A stretch of DNA of 64,000 nt, taken from the NCBI GenBank assembly GCA_021401465.1, contig JADDMT010000122.1, positions 1-64,000 on the forward strand, given 5' to 3'. How positions within the stretch are numbered: position 1 is the first letter of the stretch; every line of letters starts with the position of its first letter. The position numbers and the translations under genes are program-made. This stretch comes from Teratosphaeria epicoccoides. Taxonomy: Eukaryota > Ascomycota > Dothideomycetes > Mycosphaerellales > Teratosphaeriaceae. Shown one piece after another: positions 35,281 through 47,605 of the stretch. A model generated the notes under the pieces. That model made no database searches and was not told where the DNA came from. It saw nothing but the letters and a program-made list of their open reading frames with translations.

Positions 35281-35638
35281 TAATATAGATGTATATGCTA
35301 TATAATATGAAAATATCTCGTAGTGTAACAGAGTAATCCGACCTTTTAATAGGTCTAAGATAGCGCTGCTTTCTGCTTATCGCAGAGGTAGCGCTAGAGG
35401 TACTTATAACCCCTAATACCCCTTAATTAGGGAAAGCATGTCTGAGCCTAACCCCGCAGGGGTACTGTAGGGTTAGCGACATAGGGGCATCCTATGTTAG
35501 GCATTAATCCTACTTAGATAACATACAAGCTAACATATGTATAAAGGACCCCCTTACTATGTAGTAGGGTTACTACATACTAAGGGCAGGCATTAGAACC
35601 TATGCGGCTCTAATAGCCTCCTAGTATCAACCGTATTA
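35281..35638 (-). repeat. 3' LTR of G copy 4
   Basis: 358 bp, TAATATAGATG...CCGTATTA on the plus strand, followed by the complement of the polypurine tract (CTCCTCCTATGAGG). Confidence 0.9.
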
Positions 35639-36275
35639 CTGCCTCTCCTCCTATGAGGATGTCCCTAGCCTTACTAAGTAATGCGTATAGAATATACAGG
35701 GTACAGGATATCGCACGCTTATACCGCGTAAGAGTAAACAGGTAGATAGCCTATATAACATATATCATGTACATGCCTTAACATCTTCGCAGCTAATGTA
35801 GGACAGATGTTACTAACTTAGGCGGTTTTTTAATCTAGTACATGTTAGGCGGCTTTATAACACCTTCGCTTTACATGCAGATCAAGATATCAGGAAACTA
35901 CGAGTACGTACCTTAGTTAATCTTTGAAATTATAGGGCGAGCATACGCGCTAGCTTCGCCAAGTAGCTTAGCTGTCCCTATTTAGTCATGAATATGAAGA
36001 AACGTGTTGTAGAACCTCGGGGCTAGTAGGAATATGTGCAGATACTCTACGCATACTACTTGAAATAGCAGGAGCGCGCTCCTAGCGCAGACCTGTCACA
36101 TTTTCATGCTAGTAGACTAGTATAAGTATAGTTTGTGTATATGCGTAACAGCCGCGTTATCTGTTCTTGCATCATTTAGTCCCTATGTAAGCTAACTAAA
36201 GGCAGGTACTCTACGCATGTAGTTTGAGTTACTAGCTTAATAGTTGCAGTAGGTAACAGGGGGGCTGCTAGAGGG

Positions 36276-36283
36276 TATAAACA
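36276..36283 (+). promoter_or_regulatory. TATA box of the G4 antisense gene
   Basis: GGGTATAAACACCTCG, 81 bp upstream of ATG 36364. It matches the other copies except for one A-to-C. Confidence 0.5.
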
Positions 36284-36363
36284 CCTCGTCGCTTTCCTAA
36301 ACTCCCTGTTCTAAAACACTAACATTGACTTCTACTTCTACTTTGCTTAGCTTTTACCTCGCT

Positions 36364-37946
36364 ATGTCTGCTTGTCTAACCTAGAGCTTCTTCTTCTTTG
36401 TTTAATCAATTAATCAAGATCAATTAACCCCTTGTCCTAGTAATAATAGCTTATGTTCTACAGACTAAGTTTGACGCTACTTACTCTGCCTGTAATTGTC
36501 GCCTGTGTTAACAATGCCTCAACAACCTTGGCAGCTAGGCTATACACATCTCTCCTCCGCGTGTTAGTAAGGCGTCCCCTACCTGCGAGGTATGCGTGTC
36601 CTATACTAACTAAAGTGTAGCTTAGATCTACGTCAGCAGATTTGATAAGGGTAGTATCTACTACAACTATGTCAACTATAATAGCAAGCATCAAAAATGC
36701 TAGGACCTCCCTAAGGAGGTGTACAGAGAGTACAACTAGCTCTACTGTAACATTAATGACTACTAGAGCGTACGTAACGAGGGGATTACTAAAGGCACTC
36801 TAACTATGGTTTAGCTAGCTACAGGCTAAGTACCGCAAGGCACTTGCCTACCTGCTTAGCACCCTCTCGTGCTTTACTATAACTACAAATTGCTTACATA
36901 GTAGTGTTTGCTTTAACTCTCTACTAATAGGCAAAAACGTTTACCTAGGTCTAATTACAGACTTTGTCTAGAAGATTTTGAAGGTGTTAACTATTAGAGT
37001 CAAGAACTTTGCTATAGTACGCATAAAGTACAGGTACCCTCTAAGAATAAATGCTAACTTCTGCTAGACTCACGTTAGCGTCAAGAACTACCTAACTAGC
37101 CGCTAACGCTAGCAACTTAGGGCCCTTGCCTCTATCGATAATAACTTCAAGACACAGATGATCCGCAAGAAGGTTATAAAGCAATTTACCGCTCCTGCCG
37201 CTAAGGCTACGCCCTAGCGTCATACCGCAAGGCAGCCTGCCTCTAAGCTAGTCTAGAGGACTAAGCCGTAAGTTACTTAGTTAACTCCTGTCGCGTGCGT
37301 GTAGCTAACACATTATAGCGCTACTACCTATGCTGCCTCTACGCTACTATCTTAGAAGAAGAAGAAGGCTAGGGCCAAAATTAAGGTTAGCGACGAGGAA
37401 GCTAAACCTTCCCTGCTTGCGATCCGCATAGCGTCCGCTAAGACGCTAAAGCATAAGCCTCTAAGCTAGATCTTTAAGGAGGAGGATAACTACGATCAGG
37501 ATACCTTTAATCCTAACGCGATCTCTTTGCGCTATAGTGTTACTACACTAGTTACGCAAGAAGGCACTAAGTCCGAGCATGTTCTTGACACTTGTGTCAA
37601 GAAGCGCAAGATGATCTTGCGGGCCGAGCGTAATAGCTGCAAGTACGCCTAAGTCTCTTCGCCTTCTAATGCTAAGGATGAGGAGGATGAGGTAGTTGTT
37701 ACGACTAGACGTAGTAAGGCTGTCGCTAGCTCTCTAGCTACTATAGGCTCTAAAGACAAGCTTCCTTGCAACCTACTAAAGAAGAAGATGCCGGCCTCTC
37801 TTTGTAGCGTTACTACTCCTATTACTCCTAGTCGCCTCGGGTTATTTAGTAGTCCCTGTGTAGGTAGGTAGTCCCTAGCGGACTATAACAAGAAAGACTC
37901 TCCTGCTTTAGGTTTAGTCAGGAAGCCCCTAACTAGTAGTTACTAA
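36364..37946 (+). pseudogene. G4 antisense accessory gene
   Basis: Runs from ATG 36364 to the homologous TAA (37944-37946). It is 1583 bp, 11 bp longer than in the other copies, so it carries indels; one is an extra GAGGAT-type repeat near 37680. It has many stops. Confidence 0.7.
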
Positions 37947-38084
37947 GCATTAGCTACGAAGCTAATCTAAGCATGTCTCTTGTTCTCTTAGGTTTCTTCT
38001 AGGTGTGCCTTTAGGCAACAATGATGTATAAGTAGGGCGTTTGTTCTTGTTGTTACTTTACGCGTTATACGCTACATACACGTA

Positions 38085-38967
38085 TCAAGAATGCTCCAAA
38101 ACTCTCATCTTCCTATGAATTAACCTTCTTAAGCCCTGCTTACGCCTCCTCCGCTCTTTAAACTCGCAAATAGCTTCTAGAGCGTTCTTGCAGTCTTCGG
38201 CTAGAACCTATTATGTGTATTTAGGTAGGTATCCTTTCTACTTTACTAGATAGTACGTTAGGCCTTTACGCTACATACTGTCCTTAATACCCTTAACTTC
38301 TTACTCTTAGTTCTCTTCTGCTAACGGCATTAGGTCTATAGGCTCTTTGCCCTTACGCTATACCTATAGCTTAAGTAGAGATACATAGAAGATGTTATGC
38401 ACACGATACGACGATAGCAACAATAGCTAGTATACCTACAATCCTATCGCGTCATGTATCCGGAAGGGTCCGACAAACCTTAGCGTCATCTTCTTACTCG
38501 GAAGTTTGAGCTTAAGATTCTTCGTCGACAGTAACACCTTCGTACTAACTACATATTACATTAGCTTAGCACAGGCGTTATTATGTTTTATCTAGGATTC
38601 TGAGGCCTTTTCTAGTGTTCTATTAGCACCGAATGTACCTCGCGTATACGCCGCGCTAATTCCGCGGCGGCTAGCACCCTCTCCTTAGAAGACTTGTCCT
38701 AAGGCGGTTCTAGGTGTATTTCTAGATCAAAGCTATAAAGAATCTAAAATGGCGACATAGGCATAGTAGCATACACGCTATTATTAACTGCAAATTCCGC
38801 CATAGGAATTACGTTAGCCTAGGCATCCTAGTTCTTAGCGTAGTAGCACTAAAGGTACTACTTAAGAGTCTAGTTTATACGTCTAGTCTGACTATTAGTC
38901 TGTAGATAGAATGCTATACTTAGGCGGTACTTAACATGCGCCTTAAACACAAATTCTTGCTAGTATT
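38085..38967 (-). pseudogene. gag-pol: G4 gag-pol, C-terminal part
   Basis: End of the polyprotein from TGA 38085-38087 up to the integrase core, covering the chromodomain and GPF regions. It is truncated at 38967 within the sequence that reads AGCAAGAATTTGTG in other copies. Confidence 0.8.
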
Positions 38968-39720
38968 TACTGTTGAAATGTTATAGGCAGTCACATATTA
39001 GCCGCACTAAGTTACGACTAATAGCCGACGAGATCCTTAATGTCAAACCTAATTTAGCTAAGATCTACACTAATAAGGAAGTAATCTAACGACTACTTTT
39101 AGCTTTGCCTGAAAGTTTCAACCCTACCTAACTAGTAATTAACTTGACCTACAAGAATAATCTAAATGAAATTATAGGGATCCTACTAGAAGAAGAAGCG
39201 TGTCATAATAGCACAGAACTAGCACTTGCTACTAGACAAGGCTAAGGTAGAAACTGCCTTCTCTACAACAAGTCAGGGCATTTCATCAGGGATTGCCTGT
39301 CACTAGACGCAGCTAGGAGAGCGGTAAACAACGGGCTAGCTAGGAAGCCGAGGAGGACTAATCCGCCTTAGCGTTATATAAGCCCTAAGGAGAAGGTTCG
39401 CAGGCTAGAGAAGAAACTGAAGGAGCTTAAGCTTACTAGTAGAAAGCACTAGTTAAGAGGAAAATCAGACAGAAAACTGAAGAAGTTGAAGCTAACTACA
39501 GGAAAGAAGAATTATAGTCGTAAAGGAAAGGCCTACTTAGCTTACACTAAAGACTCCTCATCATGCTCGAGTAACGATGAAACTACTAAATCTGCATCCT
39601 AGTTAGACAACAGGGATAAGGAATACAATAAAGTAGCGGAATTAGTAGCTAAGGCTAGAAACAAATTGTCTTAAGGTACGGTCCTCCTTAACTTAGGCGC
39701 ATCACGTCTCGAAAATCAAG
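38968..39720 (+). pseudogene. gag: Copia gag with knuckle, and start of protease
   Basis: Degenerate Copia gag. LLLALPESFNPT near 39090 matches the UBN2/gag-type core. The knuckle RNCLLYNKSGHFIRDC near 39250 fits C-x2-C-x4-H-x4-C with the second Cys changed to Tyr. A lysine-rich linker follows (39360-39540), then protease-like VLLNLGASRLENQ near 39680 (family WxxDSGAS, here Asp to Asn and Ser to Leu). It joins truncated G4 at the left and non-Copia DNA at the right. It may come from the same family as the pol fragments at 7798-19110, but continuity cannot be shown. Confidence 0.75.
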
Positions 39721-39945
39721 GCCCTAAGTAGACTAAGTAACTTGTGTTACTTAGCTTACTTACCTACTCGTCTGACTTGGCCTGCTTGTATGTACCCCTA
39801 AGAAACTCGGCCCCTCCTAAGCTACTCGTGTCGCGGACGCGAGTAGCTTAGAGTGCAAGAGTACTACAAGTAAGTAACTTACTGCTAGCAGTATACTAGC
39901 GGCAAGTAGCTTAGGCACGCGAGCCGAGCTACTTAAATCAAAACA
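39721..39945. repeat. Hairpin-rich segment
   Basis: Several perfect inverted repeats occur in about 220 bp: CTAAGCTACTCG with CGAGTAGCTTAG around a short GC-rich loop near 39820-39852; AAGTAACTT/GTTACTT near 39725; and AAGTAGCT/AGCTACTT near 39903-39930. A subterminal-repeat-like TGCTAGCAGTATACTAGCGG lies near 39883. It could be the end of a DNA transposon. Confidence 0.5.
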
Positions 39946-41290
39946 ATTTGCATTTAATAGACGTTAAAGTCATGATTTTAGTTAATACTACACATCCTGT
40001 TATTGTCGCACTATACTCTTTTACTATTAACACTAAATCTGACAAACAATGCGAATTAAGCAGATTTGCTAACACTAAACACATATATAGCTTAAACGTA
40101 GCTCTTACTACGCCTCTTAAATTCAAGCAAGCTGCTATATCTGACTTGCGCCTTACGCCCGAAGACCTTAATCAGTATAGCTAGTAACAAATGCATAGCT
40201 ACTACACACTATCTACACATCCTATATCGGCCCTTACACATTACTCTTCTACTTGCCCTTATCCTCTATTCCGTTCTACTAGCTTACCTTCACTACTACT
40301 AACTCTCCTAAAGCGCTACTATTTTGCCCCTCCTATAGCTTCTTAAAGGTCGCATCATTAAAGACCTTGTCGCTATAGCCCTTAATCTGCGCTAACAAGG
40401 TCGAGTCCGTAAATGTAGTGTGCTACTACAACTGACTATCCCTTAACTCAGAGTCGCTAAGCGTATCCTCTACCTTCTCTACAACGTTCGACTAGTTACT
40501 TATAAGATCACACTAATTAAGTAGAGCGCATGCTATGCTACATCACGATTATTAGCTAATGTATACCCCGTAGCTACTAAACTACCGCTAGTACCTCCTA
40601 TTAATATCAAAGTGCTAGCAGTATGTTAGTAGCATAACGCTAGTATACTACTAGCATACTTACCTAGCATTTTTTGCCTCTACCTCTAGCAAAGCTTAGC
40701 TCCTACTATCGCCTTAGTCTTTGTCCTTTGCGGTCAAGCTTTGTGTCCTATAGCTGTTATCATTAACTACGCTGCTACATAGAGTCAATAATTGTACTTA
40801 CTATGTGCCTACTCTAGTAAGTCTTTGCGTTTCGCCTCTTGCTAGAGCCGCGCTAGTATTTATCTGTTATTAGTATAGTTTAGTTAATACATGAGTCCCC
40901 TTGCCTATACCGCTTGTCTACACTAGTCACGATTAACCGCCTACTCTGTAGCTTAGGCCTCTCGCTACTTCCGCCTCGTTAGTAATAGCTAGCCCTTACG
41001 ACGCGCTAAGGCTACTAACCTTTTATCTTGCGTGTGTCTAGGTCGGGGCTTATCGACTACACTAGCTTTTAGACTAGACAAGTACATGTTAGCAATTATG
41101 GCCATGATGTTAGATGAGAAACTAACCTCGTTGTCACGACACTGTCATGTAGTGTGTCCCGCGACAATGGCTCCTCTAGTCCCTATATCGGCTAGTCGTC
41201 ACTATCATAATCGCTTGCCTTACTACTATAGTTACTAACATTTGCCCTTTCGCTATTATAGCCCTCGCTCCCTCTGTTAGTATCTGCTTA
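39946..41290. other. Unassigned degenerate DNA
   Basis: Short open frames on both strands at 39938-40184 overlap and resemble nothing I know. Minus-strand fragments near 40900-41270 (SFSSNIMAIIANMYLSSLK, PRPRHTQDKRLVALARRKG) may extend the degenerate frame at 41300-43000. A TGCTAGCAGTATGTTAGTAG motif and TAGTATACTACTAGCATAC lie near 40610-40665. Confidence 0.4.
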
Positions 41291-41299
41291 AACATCCGC

Positions 41300-43000
41300 T
41301 ACATGCTTGCGAACGCCTACTATTAATGACATTAAGGCCTAGCTTGATCCTCGTGTTAGGCTAATACTACGCTAACCTAACAATTACGTACGACCTAGTA
41401 GAAGTTAGCATAGGCCCTCTCGACAATGTCTCCTATGTACTATTCTTGCGTAGCGCCTTTTGCCTCCGCAAGTCCTTGTATTCCCTCTCTAAGCCTGTCA
41501 TGCCGCGATCCTTCTTGATAGCTAGCGCCGCCTACACTAGTAGTGCTGTCTTGCCTTCGTCCTCCCCCCCTAATATACGTGCCGTAATAGTCGCTATGAT
41601 GACATCTTGTCTGTTAGCATCGAGCTCTTCCTAATACTTCTTCTTCCCCTCGAAGATATCATCAATATCGACACTACTAACTAGAACCCATCTCGTCTTA
41701 CTAGCCTTTGTCTTAAACTCCGAAGGGCTATTTCTGATCTAGGCTAGTAGGTATGTAATAGTAGTATACACGCTATTTAACATGAAAGCGTTTACCTCGC
41801 GTGACTCTAAAGGATTCCATGCTAGTTTCTAATTAAACTAGAAGAACGCCTTCTTCATATAAAAGATCACGAGCGGGCTTAGAAACCTCCGGTCCTATGA
41901 CATGTTAGCGCTTTCGACGACATCTAAGCCTTCTCTCCTTACCTATTATTCGTTCTCGCATTCGAATCTGCTTTCTATTAACATGTCCGCGGCCTAGTCC
42001 TTTGAACCCTACTTATTGTCTACCTTGCCAGACTATGCGAGTATAGCTTCTCTAACCCTATTCGTGTAGTTGTTACGACACTAACGTAACCTCTGCCTTA
42101 TCTACGCCCCTAACATTAGTACCTCCTTATAGGACCTACCTAGGTACTTATAGTATCTAAATCTACGTCGTCTAGCCTCGAGCTAACTCGACCTTTCATC
42201 CCTAGCATATCACGCGCTACGAGCTACTAGTCTATTGCAATATGCTTACAACTTAGCTAGTAAGTAGGAGCTATAGGGTATAGCACAGAAATGCCCTTCC
42301 GCCCTTGTGAAGCGTCTATCTACGAGAGTTCTCGGACTTTAACAAGCAAAGGCTTAGTTAACTTGTCTTTATGCACAGGAGGGCTACTATGTATATCTTC
42401 GCTACTAGAGTAGTCGTATCCTTAGTCAGAGTTTGTAGTCTAGCTGCTATTATAGCCTCGACGGCTACTCGACTAGCTCTCAGACTAACTTTGACTACTA
42501 CTATCGCCCTAGTAGCTACGAGACTCGCTGTTACGGTAGTTTTGACTGCTGCTGTCGCTCCTGTGATTAGTAGGTCGGCTATTGTAATAGCCTCGACAGA
42601 TGCTTAGCTGCTATGTCTTTACCCTGTTACTCTTAGGTTTGCTACTATCTCGTCGCGCGTCGCGAGACAATAACCGAGGCCTCTTGTATAGCCGATTCCG
42701 CCTTAGTAGTAAGGATGACCGCTTATGCGTCTAGTCTCTTCGTGACTAGTACGTCGTTATCTGTATGCATGTTAGCATAGCCGCTATATGTAGGTAGCTT
42801 CTTATATTAGTCGCCTTCGTATAGGCTTTAGGCACTATAAAATCCTTATGCTCCTAGTTAGCTATCTCCTTGTTGCTGTCGTCTACACTATTGCTATCGT
42901 TACTTAGTAGGTCTTCTAAATAATTCGCTAGATTGTAATTTGAACCGCTACTAGATGACGCGGAACGTGACCTCTATAGTCTGTCTTTCTTCGAAGGCAT
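41300..43000 (-). pseudogene. Unrecognised degenerate gene
   Basis: Opens at ATG 43000 with MPSKKDRL and a Ser/Asp-rich basic N-terminus (SRSASSSSGSNYNLANYLED). Further segments are SSSEDIHSSPPVHKDKLTKP near 42375, VSSRLDDVDLDTIST near 42175, YYKYLGRSYKEVLMLGA near 42140, KTRWVLVSSVDIDDIFEGKK near 41690 and DVIIATITARILGGEDEGKT near 41590. At least two frame changes and many TAG stops. The acidic/serine N-terminus followed by a helical body looks protein-like, but I know no family for it. It may be cargo of, or a gene in, a DNA transposon: similar TGCTAG motifs lie on both sides (40610-40665 and 43265-43310). Confidence 0.45.
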
Positions 43001-44329
43001 GATTAAAGAAGGACGCGACTTAAAGGATCGGCAGAGAACAGAGCGCGGTATATCCTTCTTAGTCATGTAGGTCTAGTAGCATGTTAGTAAAGGATAATAT
43101 CTATAGCATGTAAATATGTATATACTACGGGTTACTATCTAATGTAGCTACGTAGCGTCTATTAATGCAGAAGAAAGAGAGGACGCGATGTTTACAGTAT
43201 CTTGCGACGCGCGAGTGTCATCTAAATTTAGCTACTCCTAAAACTGCGCTTCCCTATTAGCTAGCGGTACTTTTAGCTTGCTAGTAGTATGATATTAAAA
43301 TACCGCTAGTAGAACTAGCCTCAGTTAGCATTAATTCTTCATTAATAGCTAGTATAGGTACTACGAAACATCGGCGCTATATAGCATGTCTGCCTATATA
43401 ACACAGCTAGACTGCTACTACTACGAAGCGCCCGCCGAAAGCACTAGTTACGTGCAAAACACATCGATAGGTATACTAGCATTCTACGCGATCTATACAC
43501 TAAAAGCCAAGTTAACAGTCCTCGGTTAATACACTAGACACGAGTAGCAGTGTACCTTCTAAGAGCCTACCCTATTCTCTAGTCTCTACCTGACGATCCT
43601 ACACCCTATACACACTGTCAGGAGTCTCTAAGAGTAATGTAGACAATCCCTTAGGCTAGCTGACACCTATCCCTAGCCGTAGCATCTTAGACATTAAATA
43701 GCATGAGATCCGCGCACAAGACTATCTTCTTGATCGATAGGACTAGTATAACGACCGTCTGCGTCGATATTAACGTAGGCACGCTAATCTCATCTCTACT
43801 AACAGCGAGTCGAGCCCTATATACACACTCTGACCCGCGGCAGTTAAAGCGCCCGCATGTGCTCGCGCGCCTACAGATGCCTACACGTAGTCCCCTATCG
43901 AGACAGAGCCTAAAAGCGTAGTCGAAGTAGGCATGCCTATAGTCTCTGTCGTAGAGTTCCGACATCTTGCTTTAAGAGTACTTACGCTAGAAGGTCTAGC
44001 GATAAGCCTGCGCTCTTACAATTCGGCACCTAGTAGAGGGTAACTATAAGATATAAGCCTAAGTAGTGTTACATCAGAGGTAGTTACTCTGTAGTAGATC
44101 CTGCGTATATAGTAGTAAGATTCGTTCTACATGCGAGAGAATATCCTGTACGTATTATTCTAAAGGCCTTCAAGCTACGTTTAAACTACAACAGCTATAC
44201 TACTTTCGTGTTAACCCTAGGTAATTGTTAACTTCTAGACTATCTGCTGCCGATAGTTTGACGATATCTTGTATAGTAGATGCTAAAAACTAACCTTACC
44301 TGCTCGTGTCTGTAACGCCTCTACTATCG
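43001..44329. other. Unassigned DNA upstream of the SNF2-like remnant
   Basis: It contains TTGCTAGTAGTATG and ACCGCTAGTAGAAC near 43270-43310. Two open frames on opposite strands at 43687-43965 overlap almost completely and neither resembles a known protein. A plus-strand ATG at 43387 opens a 48-codon frame. Some of this may be the N-terminal half of the SNF2-like gene. Confidence 0.35.
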
Positions 44330-44596
44330 CCAGGAATTTAAGTTACAATTCCCTACTACTACTAAAGAAGGCGCTCGTTTCCTAGAACATGTGCTCCTTC
44401 GCTACTATTAACCGCGTAACTCGGCCAAGTAGGCTAAGCTGCTCTATAGGTTCTTCTAATATAGCGTATAGGCGTAGGTAATTATCGTGTTAAAGTATAA
44501 GGCCTGCTTCGATCGTACCTATGCTCTACTACTATAGCGCCTTAGGTTTGTAAATTGTGCCGCGCTAGGTCTTAGAGGTTCTTGTCGAGGAAACAC
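44330..44596 (+). pseudogene. SNF2-helicase-like remnant, part 1
   Basis: Fragments such as GARFLEHVLLRYY, AKLLYRFF and VIIVLKYKACFDRTYALLL resemble the segment of SNF2 proteins between the two helicase lobes and the start of lobe 2 (the conserved KVIVFS-type strand). It is cut at 44596 by the composite G element and would rejoin at 54696. Several TAG stops. The similarity is by eye only. Confidence 0.4.
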
Positions 44597-44956
44597 TGAT
44601 ATAGATGTATATGCTATATAATATGAAAATATCTCGCAGTGTGACAGAGTAATCCGACCTTTTAGTAGGTACAAGACAGCGCTGCTTTCTGCTTATCGCA
44701 GAGGTAGCGCTAAGGGTGCTTATAACCCCCGACGCTCCTTAATTAGGGAAAGCATGTCCGAGCCTAACCCCGCAGGGGTACCGTAGGGTCAGCGACGTAG
44801 GGGCGTCCTACGTCGACTACTGATCCTACTTAGATGACATACAAGCTAACGTATATACGAAGGACCCCCTTGCTATGTGTAGCAGGGTCACTACATACTA
44901 AGGGTAGGCATTAGAACCTATGCGGCTCTAATAGCCCCCTAGTATTAACTGTATCA
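44597..44956 (-). repeat. Outer 3' LTR of the composite
   Basis: 360 bp, TGATATAGATG...CTGTATCA on the plus strand, preceded by AACAC. Confidence 0.9.
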
Positions 44957-45591
44957 CTACCCCTCCTCCTATGAGGATGTCCCTAGCCTTACTAAGTAAT
45001 GCACGCAGAACGTATAGGGTACGGGATATAGCACGATTACACCGCGTAAGAGTAAATAGGTAGATAGCCTACGTAACATGTGTCATACATACTACTTAAC
45101 ACCTTCGTAGCGAGTACGGGGCAGAGGCTGCTAACTCAGGCGGGTTTTAATCCGTCACATGTTAGGCGGCCTCGTAACACCTTCGCTTCACATGCAGATC
45201 AAGATATCAGGAAACCACGAGTACGTACTTCAGTTAATCTTTGAAATTCTAGGGCGAGCATGCGCGCCGGCCTTGCTAAGTAGCTTGGCTGTCCCTATTT
45301 AGTCGTGACTATGAAGAACATGTCGCAGAACCTTAGGGTAGTAGGAAAGTGCGCGGACGCTCTACACGCGCCGCTCGAAACAGCAGGAGCGCGCTCCTAG
45401 CGCGGGTCTCGCCACATTTTCATGCTAGTAGGCTAGCACGAGTGCGGTTAGTGTACATGCGTAATAGCCGCGTTATCCGTTATTACATTATTCGGTCCCC
45501 TTGTAAGTCAACTAAAGGCAGGTACTCTGCGCATGTAGTTCGAGTTACTAGCTTAACAGTTGCGGTAGGCAACAGGGGGGCTTTTAGAGGG

Positions 45592-45599
45592 TATAAAAA
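45592..45599 (+). promoter_or_regulatory. TATA box of the G5 antisense gene
   Basis: GGGTATAAAAACCTCG, 82 bp before ATG 45681; identical to the G3 motif. Confidence 0.6.
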
Positions 45600-45680
45600 C
45601 CTCGTCGCTTTCCTAAACTTTCCTGTTCTAAGACACTAACATCGACCTCTGCTCCTACTTCGCTTAGCTTGCGCCTCGCC

Positions 45681-46522
45681 ATGTCTGCGGGTCTGTACTA
45701 GAGCTTCTTCTTCTTCAATCAATCAATCAAGATCAATTAACCTGTCTTAGCTACAATAGCTTATATGCTGCAGACTAAGTTCGACGCTACTCGCTCTGCC
45801 CGCGATTGTCGCTCATGTCGACAATGCCTTGACAACCTTAGTAGCCAAGCTGCACACATCTCTCCTCTACGTGTTAGTAAGGCGTCCCCTACCTACGAGG
45901 TATGCGTGACTTATACTAACTAAAGTGTAGCCGAGATCTATGTTAGCGGATTTAATGAGGGCAGTATCTACTACAATTGTGTTAACTATAATAGCAAGCA
46001 TCGAAAATGCCAAGACCTCCCTAAAGAGGTGTATAGCGAGTATAACTAGCTCTGCTGTAACATCGATGACTTCTAGAGTACACGCGACAAGGGGATTGCT
46101 AAAGGCACTCTGACTATAAACAGGCTACAGGCTAAGTACCGCGAGGCACTTGCCTACCTACTCGGCGCCCTCTCGTGCTTTACTGTAACTGCTAACCGTT
46201 CTCATGGCAGTATTCACTTCGACTCTCTGCTAACAGGCGAAAACGTTTGTCTAGGTCTAATCGCAGACTTAGTCTAGAAGATCTTGAAGGTACTAACTGT
46301 TAGGTCGCTATAGTACGCATATAGTACAGGTATCCTCTAAGTATAAATGCTGACTTTTTCCGCTAGGCTAACGTTAGCGTCGAGAAATATCTGACTAGCC
46401 ATTAGCGTTAGCAACTCGGGGCCCTTGCCTCTATTAACGATGACTTTAAGACGCGGATAATCCGCAAGAAGGTTATCAAGCAATTTACCGCTCTTGCCGC
46501 TAAGGCCACGCCCTAGCGCTAT
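45681..46522 (+). pseudogene. G5 antisense accessory gene, 5' half
   Basis: Starts ATG TCT GCG GGT like G3. Most cysteine positions are kept, but some are Tyr (VCVTY, CVNYN). A small deletion near 46295 removes about 9 bp compared with the other copies. It is cut at 46522 by the inner LTR. Confidence 0.75.
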
Positions 46523-46882
46523 TAATATAGATGTATATGCTATATGATATGGAAATATCTCGCAGTGTGACAGAGTAATCCGACCTTTCCGTAGGTACAA
46601 GATAGCGCTACTTTCTGCTTATCGCAGAGGTAGCGCTAAGGGTACTTATAACCCCTGACGCTCCTTAATTAGGGAAAGCATGTCCGAGCCTAACCCCGCA
46701 GGGGTACCGTAAGGTCAGCGACGTAGGGGCGTCCTACGTCGACAACTAATCTCTCTTAGATAATATACAAGCTAACATATGTACGAAGGACCCCCTTACT
46801 ATATATGGCAGGGTTACTACATTCTAAGGGCAGGCATTAGAACCTATGCGGTTCTAATAGCCCCCTAGTATTAACCGTATCA
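46523..46882 (-). repeat. Inner 3' LTR of the composite
   Basis: 360 bp, TAATATAGATG...CCGTATCA. It interrupts the outer copy's antisense gene after GCCCTAGCGCTAT. Confidence 0.9.
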
Positions 46883-47517
46883 CTGCCCCTCCTCCTATGA
46901 GGATGTCCCTAGCCTTACTAAGTAATTTACATAGAATGTATAGGGTACGGGATATAGTACGCTTATACCGCGCAAGGGTAAATAGGTAGATAGCCTACGT
47001 AAGATGTGTCATGCGTATACCTTAACAACTTCGTAGCGAGTACAGGGCGGAGGCTACTAACTCAGGCGGGTTTTAACCTGTCACATGTTAGGCGGCTTCG
47101 TAACACCTTCGCTTTATATGTAGATCGAGATATCAGGACACTATGAGCATGTACTTTAGTTAATCCTTGAAATTATAGGGCAAGCATGCGCGCTAGCCTT
47201 GCTAAGTAGCTTGGCTGTCCCTATTTAGTCGTGACTATGAAGAACGTGTTGTAGAACCTTAGGGTAGTAGGAAAGTACGCGGACACTCTACGCGCGCTAC
47301 TCAAAGTAGTAGGAGCGCGCTCCTAGCGCGGGCCTCGCCACATTTTCATGCTAGTAGGCTAGCACGAGTACAGTTAGTGCACATGCGTAACAGCCGCGTT
47401 ATCCGTTATTACATCATTCGGTCCCCTTGTAAGTTAACTAAAGGCAGGTACTTTGCGCATGTAGTTCGAGTTACTAGCTTAACGGTTGCGGTAGGCAATA
47501 GGGGGGCTGTTAGAGGG

Positions 47518-47525
47518 TATAAAAA
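47518..47525 (+). promoter_or_regulatory. TATA box of the G6 antisense gene
   Basis: GGGTATAAAAACCTCG, 81 bp before ATG 47606. Confidence 0.6.
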
Positions 47526-47605
47526 CCTCGTCGCTTTCCTAAACTTCCTGTTCTAAGATACTAACATCGACCTCCGCTCCCATTTCGCTTAGCTTGCGCC
47601 TCGCC

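Larger units (their letters stand above)
35281..38967 (-). mobile_element. G copy 4: 3' half only
   Basis: 3' LTR at the left, then the antisense region and the end of pol. It breaks off inside the integrase core at 38967, where the Copia gag begins. This is the most decayed G copy, with indels. Confidence 0.85.

Noticed and set aside
42371..42607. 78-codon plus-strand frame rich in Ala, Val and Thr
   Set aside because: It is the complement of the serine-rich part of the minus-strand degenerate gene, and low complexity explains the open frame.
43687..43965. Two overlapping open frames on opposite strands
   Set aside because: They cover the same bases, neither resembles a known protein, and no homologue is present in the window.
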